Positions 7,581 through 15,823 of a stretch of DNA of 64,000 nt are shown here, one piece after another. Position 1 is the first letter of the stretch. Every line of letters starts with the position of its first letter. Origin of the DNA: Streptococcus marmotae (lineage in GTDB: Bacteria; Bacillota; Bacilli; Lactobacillales; Streptococcaceae); assembly GCF_001623565.1 (NCBI RefSeq), contig NZ_CP015196.1:124001-188000 (forward strand), given 5' to 3'. The notes below the pieces were generated by a model that saw only the letters and a list, made by a program, of their open reading frames with translations, did no database searches and was not told the DNA's origin. The translations under genes and the position numbers were made by a program.

Positions 7581-7892
7581 ATGAAAAAGTTTCTAGCCTT
7601 TCTCCTTTATCACCTCAATGTGTTTTTGGGCAATCAACAACCTTACCGAGACCTAAAAGAAGAATATACGCCCAATCTTGATATGATTCAACTTGCCCTC
7701 TATAAAAAAGCAGCTATCCATGTCATTTATGCGAATAAAAGTTTCACAGGGGAAATTGTAACATTTGATCCTGATAAGAATCGAATGATTGTCAAAAACT
7801 TTAAGAAAAATGTGACCAGTATCATTTCACTAAACGATATTCAACAAATTTCTCTTGTTCCTGATAGTGTTCGGAAGTCACAACAAGCATAA
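7581..7892 (+). CDS. Hypothetical protein (103 aa)
   Basis: Start chosen at 7581, where GGAG lies nine bases upstream; an earlier in-frame ATG at 7554 falls only three bases past the -10 element. The product begins MKKFLAFLLYHLNVFLGNQQ. It then has a soluble part with a beta-like stretch, IHVIYANKSFTGEIVTFDPD, and IVKNFKKNVTSIISLNDIQQ. This second part loosely recalls the small-beta-barrel YolD-like proteins (binding a metabolite or protein), but the match is by eye and weak. It has its own promoter. Function is not assigned. Confidence 0.65.
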   Translation: MKKFLAFLLYHLNVFLGNQQPYRDLKEEYTPNLDMIQLALYKKAAIHVIYANKSFTGEIVTFDPDKNRMIVKNFKKNVTSIISLNDIQQISLVPDSVRKSQQA

Positions 7893-8239
7893 GAAACAAG
7901 GTCGAGACAAAAGTCCCTGACCTCGTTATTTTGTAGATTTAACAGTTTAGCGCATATCAATAGTCAGGGGAGTGACTATTGATACCTGAGCTTGGAAATC
8001 AAAAGCGAGGACTGTCTGATTTGTATCAACATTCTATTAGAAGAGGCTAGCGAACATTTCTTCGCTAGCCTTATTCCCAACCTTTCACAATTCTCAATTG
8101 TGAAAGCTAGTCAACATGCGGGGAGAGTAAACTAATCCAGCGGATTATTTTAGCCCGAACTTAGAAATAAAGGAGTGAGGATAATCGATTTCTACGAAAT
8201 CACGATTTTTGTCCCACTCCCGTTTTTTTCATATCTCTA
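7893..8239. repeat. Intergenic hairpin cluster between the 7581 gene and trhP2
   Basis: No gene. Hairpins: ATCAATAGTCA with TGACTATTGAT (about 7957-7984); AGGCTAGCGAA with TTCGCTAGCCT (about 8045-8071); CTTTCACAATT-ctc-AATTGTGAAAG (about 8082-8106), the last two forming a double-hairpin unit on the minus strand. The far end (8172-8229) is a terminator of the GAGTGAG type. Confidence 0.6.
8172..8229. terminator. GAGTGAG-type terminator, bidirectional
   Basis: GGAGTGAGGA pairs with the distal CCCACTCC, with an inner stem GATTTC-tac-GAAATC, followed by CGTTTTTTTC on the plus strand. It lies between convergent genes (7581 gene and trhP2). The same design occurs at 25204-25262 and 32709-32766. 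Confidence 0.7.
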
Positions 8240-9529
8240 TTATGCTCTAATCGTTACAGATTGTCCGTCTTCCTGATACAGATTGATGAGTCCTGACTTG
8301 CAGGCACGTACCATATCACCTGGATAGACTTCTTGCGGTAAACGAATGGTCAAGAGTTCCATTGGACGGTTAGCACGCTCAATGGGAAGACCGTCTGAAT
8401 CGCGTAAGTCTGTAATAGTTGTTTCAAAATGGCGGAAACCTGGTCCGTAAAACTCAACCTCATCTCCTTCGTTGATGACATTGCGCTGACGAATGGTTGC
8501 GGTCATCGTATCCTTATCAAAAGCTACAACTTCTGCGATAAACTTATATTCAGGAATTTTACGGCGTGCACCAAATAATTGCTCGTTTTCCGTTGGAGGA
8601 TTGTAGTAAAATCCTGTTGCTAGCTCCCGTTGAGCTACCTTCCACATCTCGTCAATCAAGTCTTGCTTAATGGCTTCAAACTTTTCTGGACTTTCCAAAT
8701 AAGCATCAACTGCTGCCTTATAACAGTTGGTTACCGTAGAAACATAGTGAACAGACTTCATGCGACCTTCAATTTTCAGACTGTCCACTCCGTTTTCAAT
8801 CATATCTGGAATATGATCAATCATGCACATATCAACTGCTGACATGGAAAATTCTTCAGGAACCTGTCCCTTGATACTACGACGTTCTTCTCCAAATGGT
8901 AAATCGTAGAGATTGTATTTCCAACGGCAGGATTGCGAACACCCACCACGGTTAGCATCGCGATTACTCATATGATTGGATAAAACGCAACGTCCTGAAT
9001 AAGAAATACACATGGCACCGTGGACAAAAGCCTCAATCTCAACACTAGTACGCTTACGGATTTCCGCTAATTCTGCCATGGTTACTTCACGTGCCAAAAC
9101 AACCCGTGTCAAACCCAATTCTTTCCAAAACTCAAAGGTTTCATAGTTTGTAGAAGAAGCCTGAGTTGACAGGTGAATCTCAAGTCCCGGCGCTTCTGTC
9201 GCACAAATGACAATCAAGGCAGGATCTGACACAATGACCGCATCGAGCCCCAAGTCCCGCAATTCACGGAACCAAGCTCCAGCTCCTACTTCATTTCCTT
9301 CATGTGTCACCATATTTGCTGCTACGTAAACCTTGGCACCACGAGCATGAGCATAGTCAATTCCTTCTTTCATTTCTTCCATGGAGAAATTTCCAGCACG
9401 GCTTCGCAAGCCATAGGCCTGACCACCAACGAAAACAGCATCTGCTCCGTAATCAACAGCCACTTTCAATTTTTCTAAGGTTCCAGCAGGTGACAAGACC
9501 TCTGGACGTTTTAGTTTTCTCTGTGTCAT
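8240..9529 (-). CDS. trhP2: U32-family tRNA 5-hydroxyuridine biosynthesis protein (TrhP2/YrrO-like)
   Basis: 429 residues. The peptidase-U32 signature is complete: EAFVHGAMCISYSGRCVLS near 165-183, with further Cys in GGCSQSCRWKYNL expected to help bind an iron-sulfur cluster. The C-terminal beta domain is present. Despite the family name, the B. subtilis homologues TrhP1 and TrhP2 are not peptidases: together they hydroxylate wobble uridine-34 using prephenate. The paralogue is encoded immediately upstream (9538), matching the B. subtilis yrrN-yrrO pair. The stop is followed by the terminator at 8172-8229. Confidence 0.87.
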   Translation of the reverse strand: MTQRKLKRPEVLSPAGTLEKLKVAVDYGADAVFVGGQAYGLRSRAGNFSMEEMKEGIDYAHARGAKVYVAANMVTHEGNEVGAGAWFRELRDLGLDAVIVSDPALIVICATEAPGLEIHLSTQASSTNYETFEFWKELGLTRVVLAREVTMAELAEIRKRTSVEIEAFVHGAMCISYSGRCVLSNHMSNRDANRGGCSQSCRWKYNLYDLPFGEERRSIKGQVPEEFSMSAVDMCMIDHIPDMIENGVDSLKIEGRMKSVHYVSTVTNCYKAAVDAYLESPEKFEAIKQDLIDEMWKVAQRELATGFYYNPPTENEQLFGARRKIPEYKFIAEVVAFDKDTMTATIRQRNVINEGDEVEFYGPGFRHFETTITDLRDSDGLPIERANRPMELLTIRLPQEVYPGDMVRACKSGLINLYQEDGQSVTIRA

Positions 9530-9537
9530 ATCGTTTC

Positions 9538-10476
9538 CTATTTTACCTTATCTCTATCGTATTCGTAAAAACCTGTATCCAATCCTCGTTCTTTTGGATG
9601 CAACTTCCGAACCTGTTCATCTAATAAGAATGCCTTATCGTAGGTCAATTCTCCAGCCTCTGCCAAGTTTCTTGCCTCAACAAATAGCTTTGCAATTTCA
9701 ACAAAGTTTTGTCCAGGGCAGTAAATTCCATCCAACTTCCAATGCAGGTAATCATGCTCAACTAGTTCCGTCAGCTTCGTCATCATGTCAATATCATTAT
9801 TGATAAAAATATGCGTACCATGTTTGTCTTCATAAATGGAATAATGGCTATCCGGATCACTCGGCTCTGCTAAGAACAGGCCTCGCTGGCGTGACAAATC
9901 TGTCTCATCTGCCTTTGTAAAATTGTAATAATTTTGCAAGAGGGTTCGCTTAGAATGGTGAATTACCGATGCACCGTAGACCAAGATTTCTGCAGGAATT
10001 TCTAGGTTTTTAGCAATATCAAATAATTCTTCAGCCGGAATTTCCCTAGCAAGTACCGCACCTACTGCCCCATGATCTTTCCAGAAGTTAATCTGACGAC
10101 TAGAAGTGACAAAAACAGATGTATCGTAAATCAGCTTAAAATGGTAGCCATCACGTTTATTGATGTAAAAGATACCCGTATCACCTACAACTAGGTAGTC
10201 CACCTGAATTTCCTTCATCAATTCCATAAAAGGCTGGATTTGATCCATCATATCTTGGTGCATGAGGGCGTTGGCTGCAACCGTTAATTCTTTACCAGCC
10301 TCGTGTGTCAAGCGAGCAATTTCTCGCAATTCATCATAGGTAAAGGAATGCGGAATCCGAAGCGCATGATCTTCTTCTCCTACATAAATACGGTCTACTC
10401 CCGCTTCTAATAGTTCCTTAACTTGTTCGATACTTTCAGCAGTTGCTGTAATAACAATTTTTCCCATAACGTTCAT
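9538..10476 (-). CDS. trhP1: U32-family tRNA 5-hydroxyuridine biosynthesis protein (TrhP1/YrrN-like)
   Basis: 312 residues, shorter than its neighbour because it lacks the C-terminal beta domain. It has the same alpha/beta core (ELLEAGVDRIYVGEED, VAANALMHQDMM, GAVGAVLAREIPAEEL) but its signature is degenerate: EILVYGASVIHHSKRTLL lacks both Cys. This is the usual state of the TrhP1 partner, so catalysis is expected to reside in TrhP2. It is separated from trhP2 by eight bases and co-transcribed with it. Confidence 0.85.
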   Translation of the reverse strand: MNVMGKIVITATAESIEQVKELLEAGVDRIYVGEEDHALRIPHSFTYDELREIARLTHEAGKELTVAANALMHQDMMDQIQPFMELMKEIQVDYLVVGDTGIFYINKRDGYHFKLIYDTSVFVTSSRQINFWKDHGAVGAVLAREIPAEELFDIAKNLEIPAEILVYGASVIHHSKRTLLQNYYNFTKADETDLSRQRGLFLAEPSDPDSHYSIYEDKHGTHIFINNDIDMMTKLTELVEHDYLHWKLDGIYCPGQNFVEIAKLFVEARNLAEAGELTYDKAFLLDEQVRKLHPKERGLDTGFYEYDRDKVK

Positions 10477-10622
10477 TATATCACAATATAGTTAAATGTT
10501 CAGTAATTCCTGTGATTTTAATCTTCAGACTTTTCTCATTTTTTTGTAATAAAATTGTAATATTTTTGTTACAGAAAGCTAGTATTGTTATGTTAACCTT
10601 AAAAGGCATAAAAGGAGACGAT

Positions 10623-10943
10623 ATGGCACTTAGAGACTATCGGCCTGATTCCTACTACTATGACGAGACAATCCCGAAAGAGAAACAACAGGCCACTTAT
10701 CAAGCATATCAAGCAACAAATCCTGCTAAAGAACGTTTAAAAGAATTTTTCTTCTTTTTAAATATCGCTATTTTTAGTATCATTACAGTAATTGCTGCTT
10801 ATATCTATCTTTCAAACCATGTTCCTATTTTTTTGGCCTTTCTATTAGCCATTGTAACAGGACTAATCGGATTAAAACTCGTCCAATTCTTCATTAAGAA
10901 AAAATTTTACTCATCAAAAAACAGAGCTAAGATAAGGAAATAA
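10623..10943 (+). CDS. Small membrane protein (106 aa), unknown
   Basis: Start chosen at ATG 10623, preceded by AAAGGAG with six-base spacing; the frame is open further upstream but without a ribosome site. The first half is soluble and Tyr-rich (DYRPDSYYYDETIPKEKQQ). Two membrane helices follow (about 43-61 and 65-83) and the end is strongly basic (KKKFYSSKNRAKIRK), predicting both ends in the cytoplasm. No family is recognised. A terminator overlaps the stop codon. Confidence 0.75.
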   Translation: MALRDYRPDSYYYDETIPKEKQQATYQAYQATNPAKERLKEFFFFLNIAIFSIITVIAAYIYLSNHVPIFLAFLLAIVTGLIGLKLVQFFIKKKFYSSKNRAKIRK

Positions 10944-10962
10944 TCTTAGTTCTGTTTTTTTT
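10920..10962 (+). terminator. Terminator of the small membrane-protein gene
   Basis: ACAGAGCTAAGAT (from 10921) pairs with ATCTTAGTTCTGT (one G-U pair) and is followed by eight T. The stop codon lies in the loop. Confidence 0.8.
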
Positions 10963-11083
10963 CATCAGTTTCTTTTCATTCCTATTTCTTCCACATACTC
11001 TTATCATCTCAAGATATTAAAGAATTGGAATATAACCCTCTAAATAGCAACAAATTGAAAGAGAAATAATGATTTAACTCTTA

Positions 11084-11180
11084 AAAAGCTTATTTTCATG
11101 CTGTTTTTGAGAGTTTTTCTATTGAAGAACCAAAAAAAAGATTGAAGAAGATGATCCAAAATAAATCTTTTCTTCAATCT
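11084..11180. repeat. Left 97-bp direct repeat flanking the xylose island
   Basis: From AAAAGCTTATTTTCATG to TTCTTCAATCT. It matches 22333-22429 at all but one of 97 positions and in the same orientation. Weaker similarity extends leftward to about 11036 (AAATAGCAACAA is shared). Its right half is a terminator on the minus strand. Confidence 0.9.
11132..11180 (-). terminator. Terminator of the PTS/GH31 operon, within the left direct repeat
   Basis: On the minus strand, AGATTGAAGAA (11180-11170) pairs perfectly with TTCTTCAATCT (11149-11139) and is followed by a run of T. It is the first strong stop after the EIIA gene. Confidence 0.8.
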
Positions 11181-11213
11181 GAGATTCTACCTACATACGG
11201 AATCTTTTTAATT
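11181..11213 (+). terminator. Inward-facing terminator-like end of the island, left
   Basis: AGATTC and GAATCT form a short stem followed by TTTTTAATT on the plus strand, pointing into the 3' end of the EIIA gene. The inverted counterpart at 22222-22254 shares the first 8 and the last 14 of 33 bases. Confidence 0.6.
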
Positions 11214-11218
11214 ATAAT

Positions 11219-11638
11219 TTATTCATCATCAAAATCAAGTACAGGACGAGCTAAATAGTCATTGACGTAAATAATTTGCTCTCTTGCTTCTAAAATGTGC
11301 TGACGAATCTTTTCGGCAGATACTTCTCCCTCTGCTGCTTCTATTGCTAAAGATAATAACAAAGGAAAATTCAACCCTGTAATAACATGAACATTTTCTC
11401 GGTGAAGGAATTTTGCACATTCTTGATTTACTGATCCACCAAGTAAATCAGTCAATATCAAAACTTGCTCATCTTTCCCAATTTCCTCTAATAAATTTAC
11501 CAACTCTTCTTCAACAGGAATATTATGGACATAGGCTGCTATTGTTGATAGTTTTATCGAATTTGGGGCAATATATTCCAAAGTATGTTTAAAACCTTCA
11601 GATAATCGTTCATGCGTCGCAATAATAAAATGTGTCAT
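11219..11638 (-). CDS. PTS mannose-class EIIA component
   Basis: 139 residues. ATHE at 7-10 supplies the phospho-acceptor His9, and the EIIA-Man fold is supported by VLILTDLLGGSVNQ and VITGLNFPLLLSLAIEA. It accepts phosphate from HPr and passes it to EIIB. It is the last gene of the operon, one base after the EIID stop. Unlike ManXYZ of E. coli, EIIA and EIIB are separate proteins, as in the sorbose, fructose and N-acetylgalactosamine branches. The sugar cannot be told from EIIA. Confidence 0.9.
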   Translation of the reverse strand: MTHFIIATHERLSEGFKHTLEYIAPNSIKLSTIAAYVHNIPVEEELVNLLEEIGKDEQVLILTDLLGGSVNQECAKFLHRENVHVITGLNFPLLLSLAIEAAEGEVSAEKIRQHILEAREQIIYVNDYLARPVLDFDDE

Positions 11639-11639
11639 A

Positions 11640-12458
11640 TTAAGGCTTCACTCCTAAAATTCCAAAATATGCTCCTACCAAAGAAATCACCAATAGCAAA
11701 AGAATCATTTTCAAGAAACCAACTTTTTTCTTTTCCATTAACCAATATACTAATCCTACTAATATAATAGATAATAGACCTGGAACAATTTTATCAAAGA
11801 TTTCAGCTTGTAATCCTATAGTAACTTCTTTTAAAGTAAATACAAATGGAGTATAGACTTTAACAGATCCTGCAATCATGCTTCCAACAACTGTTAAACC
11901 GATAATAGAAGCAGCCTCTGTAAACAGTTGAAGTTGGCTAGCTAAATCTGTAATCAAGCGTACACCAGATTTATATCCTAAGTCATATAATTTAATTCGG
12001 AAAAGAACTAATAGCATATTTAAGGCAATCCAAACGAGTGCACCTAGAGGATTTCCTTCTAATGCCATATAACCTGCAATCGAGCCCATAATAGTTGGAA
12101 ATAGGACCCAAAGAATGGAATCTCCCATCCCTGCTAGTGGCCCCATCAGAGATGTTTTAACTGAGCGGACTGCATTTAAGGATTTAAGTCCTTCACGTTC
12201 TTGAATCGCAACATCTGCTCCTAATACTGCTGGTGCCATATATGGAGTAGTATTAAAATATTCAAATTCTACTTCCATAGCTTTTTTATAGTCCTCATCA
12301 TTAGGATACAATTTACGCAGAATATCTGCAATTGCCCATGCATATCCCGCACCTTGTAAAGTACCAAAGTTAACTGTATTACTACCAATAAAGGTCCATC
12401 TTAAAGCTGTATGCAGATGATCTTTTTTATCTAATTTCTTATGTACTGTATTACTCAT
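11640..12458 (-). CDS. PTS mannose-class EIID component
   Basis: 272 residues. The typical EIID pattern is present: the early LHTALRWTFIGSNTVNFGTLQGAGYAWAI region, AVLGADVAIQEREG, MGPLAGMGDSILW (the most conserved EIID stretch) and a hydrophobic C-terminal part. With EIIC it forms the sugar channel in the membrane. The EIID family is found only in mannose-class systems. It overlaps the EIIC gene by eight bases. Confidence 0.92.
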   Translation of the reverse strand: MSNTVHKKLDKKDHLHTALRWTFIGSNTVNFGTLQGAGYAWAIADILRKLYPNDEDYKKAMEVEFEYFNTTPYMAPAVLGADVAIQEREGLKSLNAVRSVKTSLMGPLAGMGDSILWVLFPTIMGSIAGYMALEGNPLGALVWIALNMLLVLFRIKLYDLGYKSGVRLITDLASQLQLFTEAASIIGLTVVGSMIAGSVKVYTPFVFTLKEVTIGLQAEIFDKIVPGLLSIILVGLVYWLMEKKKVGFLKMILLLLVISLVGAYFGILGVKP

Positions 12459-13239
12459 CGAATAAATCTCCTTCAGTCATATTATTATTCTCTGGTGTAG
12501 AAGTGTGAATTGCTTTCTGCTCATTCATATAGTAAACAGAAGCCATAGCTAAACCAATTGCTGATAAACCAAGGATTGGTAAACCAAGATAAGCACTAAA
12601 TACAAATCCTACTAAAACAGCCCAAAAGAATTTTTTCAATGGCATATATCTCATCAGCATAGCAACACCTATAACTGGGAGCATTCCACCCGCTACATTC
12701 AAGCCAGTTGTGAACCATTCTGGAATCGAATCAATAATGGAATTAATCAAATCTGGTCCAAATGCAACCAATATAGACATAGGAATAACGGCTTGTAATG
12801 CAACCATTAAAATACTCAACCAGTTCACCAGTTTCATTGCTTTGAATTTACCTTCAAGCATAAATTGTTTTGATTTATTCGCAACAAAGGAATTCAAGGT
12901 ATGAACTAAAACATCAAGATTGATAGCTAAAATTCCGACTGGTAGACCAATTGCAACAGCAGTACCTAAATCAACTCCTGTCCTAGCTTTCAAAAAAATC
13001 GCAACAACTGTAGCCAATGCATAATCTGGTACAGACGAACCACCAAAAGCAGCTACTCCTAAACTAGTCAATTGGAACGTCCCTGCAATCGTCATTGCTG
13101 TTCCTAAATCTCCCATAATAAGCCCTGCGAAGAAACCAACTGTCACAGGCCAATGGTTCATAATAGTTGCTCCTCGGTTATCAATTAAAGCGTACGCAGG
13201 TAGCAAAATAATCAATATATTTTGTAATATTTCTGGCAT
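12451..13239 (-). CDS. PTS mannose/sorbose-class EIIC component
   Basis: 262 residues and strongly hydrophobic, with most helices predicted. The family hallmarks LIDNRGATIMNHWPVTVGFFAGLIMGDLGTA (spread over about 18-48) and the FQLTSLGVAAFGGSSVPDYALAT region are intact. It binds and translocates the sugar with EIID. It lies 32 bases after the EIIB gene in the same operon. Confidence 0.92.
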   Translation of the reverse strand: MPEILQNILIILLPAYALIDNRGATIMNHWPVTVGFFAGLIMGDLGTAMTIAGTFQLTSLGVAAFGGSSVPDYALATVVAIFLKARTGVDLGTAVAIGLPVGILAINLDVLVHTLNSFVANKSKQFMLEGKFKAMKLVNWLSILMVALQAVIPMSILVAFGPDLINSIIDSIPEWFTTGLNVAGGMLPVIGVAMLMRYMPLKKFFWAVLVGFVFSAYLGLPILGLSAIGLAMASVYYMNEQKAIHTSTPENNNMTEGDLFDE

Positions 13240-13271
13240 TACTCTATTCTCCTTAATATTAATGTAATGAT

Positions 13272-13748
13272 TTAATAGACATATTTATTCAAAGGCTCTT
13301 CTTTTGAATTTGGTGTAAATTGAAAAACAACTTCAATTCCCCGACTAGATAGCTCTTTTACAATATTCTTTTCTTCATCGTTCAAAGATACACTTTTGGT
13401 TAATTTTTCACGATCTTCCCTATCGAACACAATCCCCAACTGCACTTTTGGTAATTTAATTCCAGCATCTGCTAAGTTCAAAAGAATTTTTGGGCTGTTC
13501 ACTACAATCAAGACGTTATGGTCATCATATTTTCCTGCTTTTATATTCGTAATAGCAGTTTCAACATTAATAATAGACATACCTGTTCCAGCAGGCTTAC
13601 TCATCCGTATAATATTCTTTTGATCTTCATCTTGACTAACTAAATCATCAATCACCATGATACGCTTTGCATTTACATCTTTTACAACTTGCGTTACCAC
13701 GATACCATGGACCAAACGCTGATCCACACGGGCTAATACTAGTCCCAT
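13272..13748 (-). CDS. PTS mannose-class EIIB component
   Basis: 158 residues from ATG 13748, which has GGAGG eight bases upstream; the frame is open ten codons earlier but that part overlaps the preceding gene. The start MGLVLARVDQRLVHGIV carries the phosphorylation site His14, flanked by the expected Arg and Asp. It transfers phosphate from EIIA to the incoming sugar. It begins two bases after the stop of the second GH31 gene, tying the glycosidases and the transporter into one transcript. Confidence 0.92.
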   Translation of the reverse strand: MGLVLARVDQRLVHGIVVTQVVKDVNAKRIMVIDDLVSQDEDQKNIIRMSKPAGTGMSIINVETAITNIKAGKYDDHNVLIVVNSPKILLNLADAGIKLPKVQLGIVFDREDREKLTKSVSLNDEEKNIVKELSSRGIEVVFQFTPNSKEEPLNKYVY

Positions 13749-13750
13749 AA

Positions 13751-15823
13751 TTACATCCTCCATATTTCTGAAACACAATCTAAGCTATCGCTAAGAAAAC
13801 TTCCAACCTTAGCAAATACCGGTATATAGTCACTATTTAGCTTAATTCTATAATGTTTTCCTCCTTCATACACTTCTTTTGTAAATAAATTAATCCAATC
13901 ACATCCTATTGGTAAATAAACAAGCATCTCCTCTTGTAAATACTGAACAACTGGTGCTACCAATAATTCCGAACCAAACATATATTGCTTATTTTCTTTC
14001 CAACACTTATGATCGTTTGGAAATTCAAAGGATAATGGTCTCATTAGAGGCCAGCCATACAAGTGACATTCTTCATATAGAATACATAGATATGGCTTGA
14101 GCCATTCTCTCAACTTGATATGCTTCATCAAACACGATTCTATATCCGATCCAAAGGACCAAATTTCATTAGCTGCACCACTTGTTCGAATCCCACCTCC
14201 ATCTTTACCAATTGGAAGTGTATGAGGCTGGCGATCCCCATGCATCCGCAAGATAGGTGAAAAAGTTGCAAATTGGAACCAACGCCGCATCAGCTCTTTC
14301 TGATAAGTCGTATCACTTGTGTACGCATGAAAACCGCCAATATCACTCGTCCACCAAGCCTGTCCACATAGTCCCATTGATAAGCCGATTTGGATTTGGA
14401 TTTCTAACGATTCAAACGAACTCTCAATATCACCAGACCAAGCTAAAGCACCTTCTGATTGACCACCAAACCATACCGTTCGAATTAACGTCGGCCGAAT
14501 GTATCGATTGATATGATTAGGGATTGCAGACAAATAGCCACAAGAGAATTGGCTAGAATATAAAGCAAGGTTCCCCTTTGAAATTTGATATTGTTGATGT
14601 TGATAATCAGATAGTTCAGGCTCAGCTTGATCTGCCCAAAATAAGCGAATCCCCCTATTCCAATAGTTATCAATCAACTGCTTTCGGACAAACTCTTGAA
14701 CAGACTCATCTGTAAAATCTAGAATATAGGCTCCATTGAATAAGGGAAGCACAGATCCAGAAGATTCCTTCATCAGCATATCTTTTTCTTGATACTCTTC
14801 AAATAATGGACAATCTTGTGTTACGGTTGGCCAAACAGAGACCATTAGCTCTGTATTTGAATGTCGACATTCTATCGCAAATTCATCTATGCCCTGCCAG
14901 TATCGATTGTCAAATTCAAAACTGCCTTCACTCGGCCAATGAAAGTAATCAATAACTAGCACAGATAAGTTAATATTTCTCTGACGATATCCCTGATAAA
15001 TTTCTTTTAACTCGTCAAGTGTTTGATAACGTAGCTTACTTTGCCACAATCCTAGATACTGTTCAGGCATTATAGGAGCCCTACCAACCAAACCAGTATA
15101 GCGACCTACCCCTTCTTTAAGAGTCTCTGCTCCGAATACTATGTATTCTACATAATTAGTATGATAACTGGACCAACAGTACTGATTCCTTGCAAAATGA
15201 ACTTCTCCAATTCCAGCATGATTCCACATAAAACCATATCCCTTATTTGAAATATATGTCGGTAAACTTGTTTGGGAATTACGCTGTTGGAGTTGATAAT
15301 ATCCTCCATTTTTATTATGATATTTTTCTTGATAGCCACCTAAACCATAGATAATCTCTGTTTGATCGCTTTCAAATCTAACAAATGATTGATAAGTATC
15401 ATCACTGGTTTTACGAAAATGATGTGGTGATATTTGTGCAGAGTTACTCCTTTGTTTAACAATAGGTAGCGTATCATCAATTCCTTTTGTCCTTCGAACA
15501 GAACTTTGTAATCTTGCATATTCTGTTAGTACAACCTTACCATTCTTAAAAAATTCTAACTTATCACCATCAAATTGAACCGTTAAACTTCCACTCGTTA
15601 CACCCAATACTTGATTATTTTCCCAACATTGGATATCAGACGGTTGAGAAAGAATCTCAAAAGAAGATTGAAATGTCAAATTTTCTGATAGAAAGTCTGA
15701 AGGACAACTTCGAACTCGAATAACTTCATCACTTAAAACTTCAACAAATAGTTTGTACTGTGGTTGAGCGATAATAAAACCGGATGGAGACCAAGTCACA
15801 CAGCTTTTATTTAGGATTGGCAT
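13751..15823 (-). CDS. GH31 glycoside hydrolase, probable alpha-xylosidase (second copy)
   Basis: 690 residues with no signal peptide, so cytoplasmic. The GH31 pattern is complete: N-terminal beta-sandwich, then a TIM barrel. The nucleophile Asp lies in LFWADQAEPEL and the probable acid/base in LAWSGDIESSF, with WWTSDIGGFHAYTSD and FSPILRMHGDRQPH following. It is a paralogue of the next gene upstream, which it overlaps by 13 bases. GH31 includes alpha-xylosidases and alpha-glucosidases; the xylA/xylB context favours release of xylose from an alpha-xyloside, but the residues that decide specificity cannot be settled by eye. Confidence 0.85.
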   Translation of the reverse strand: MPILNKSCVTWSPSGFIIAQPQYKLFVEVLSDEVIRVRSCPSDFLSENLTFQSSFEILSQPSDIQCWENNQVLGVTSGSLTVQFDGDKLEFFKNGKVVLTEYARLQSSVRRTKGIDDTLPIVKQRSNSAQISPHHFRKTSDDTYQSFVRFESDQTEIIYGLGGYQEKYHNKNGGYYQLQQRNSQTSLPTYISNKGYGFMWNHAGIGEVHFARNQYCWSSYHTNYVEYIVFGAETLKEGVGRYTGLVGRAPIMPEQYLGLWQSKLRYQTLDELKEIYQGYRQRNINLSVLVIDYFHWPSEGSFEFDNRYWQGIDEFAIECRHSNTELMVSVWPTVTQDCPLFEEYQEKDMLMKESSGSVLPLFNGAYILDFTDESVQEFVRKQLIDNYWNRGIRLFWADQAEPELSDYQHQQYQISKGNLALYSSQFSCGYLSAIPNHINRYIRPTLIRTVWFGGQSEGALAWSGDIESSFESLEIQIQIGLSMGLCGQAWWTSDIGGFHAYTSDTTYQKELMRRWFQFATFSPILRMHGDRQPHTLPIGKDGGGIRTSGAANEIWSFGSDIESCLMKHIKLREWLKPYLCILYEECHLYGWPLMRPLSFEFPNDHKCWKENKQYMFGSELLVAPVVQYLQEEMLVYLPIGCDWINLFTKEVYEGGKHYRIKLNSDYIPVFAKVGSFLSDSLDCVSEIWRM

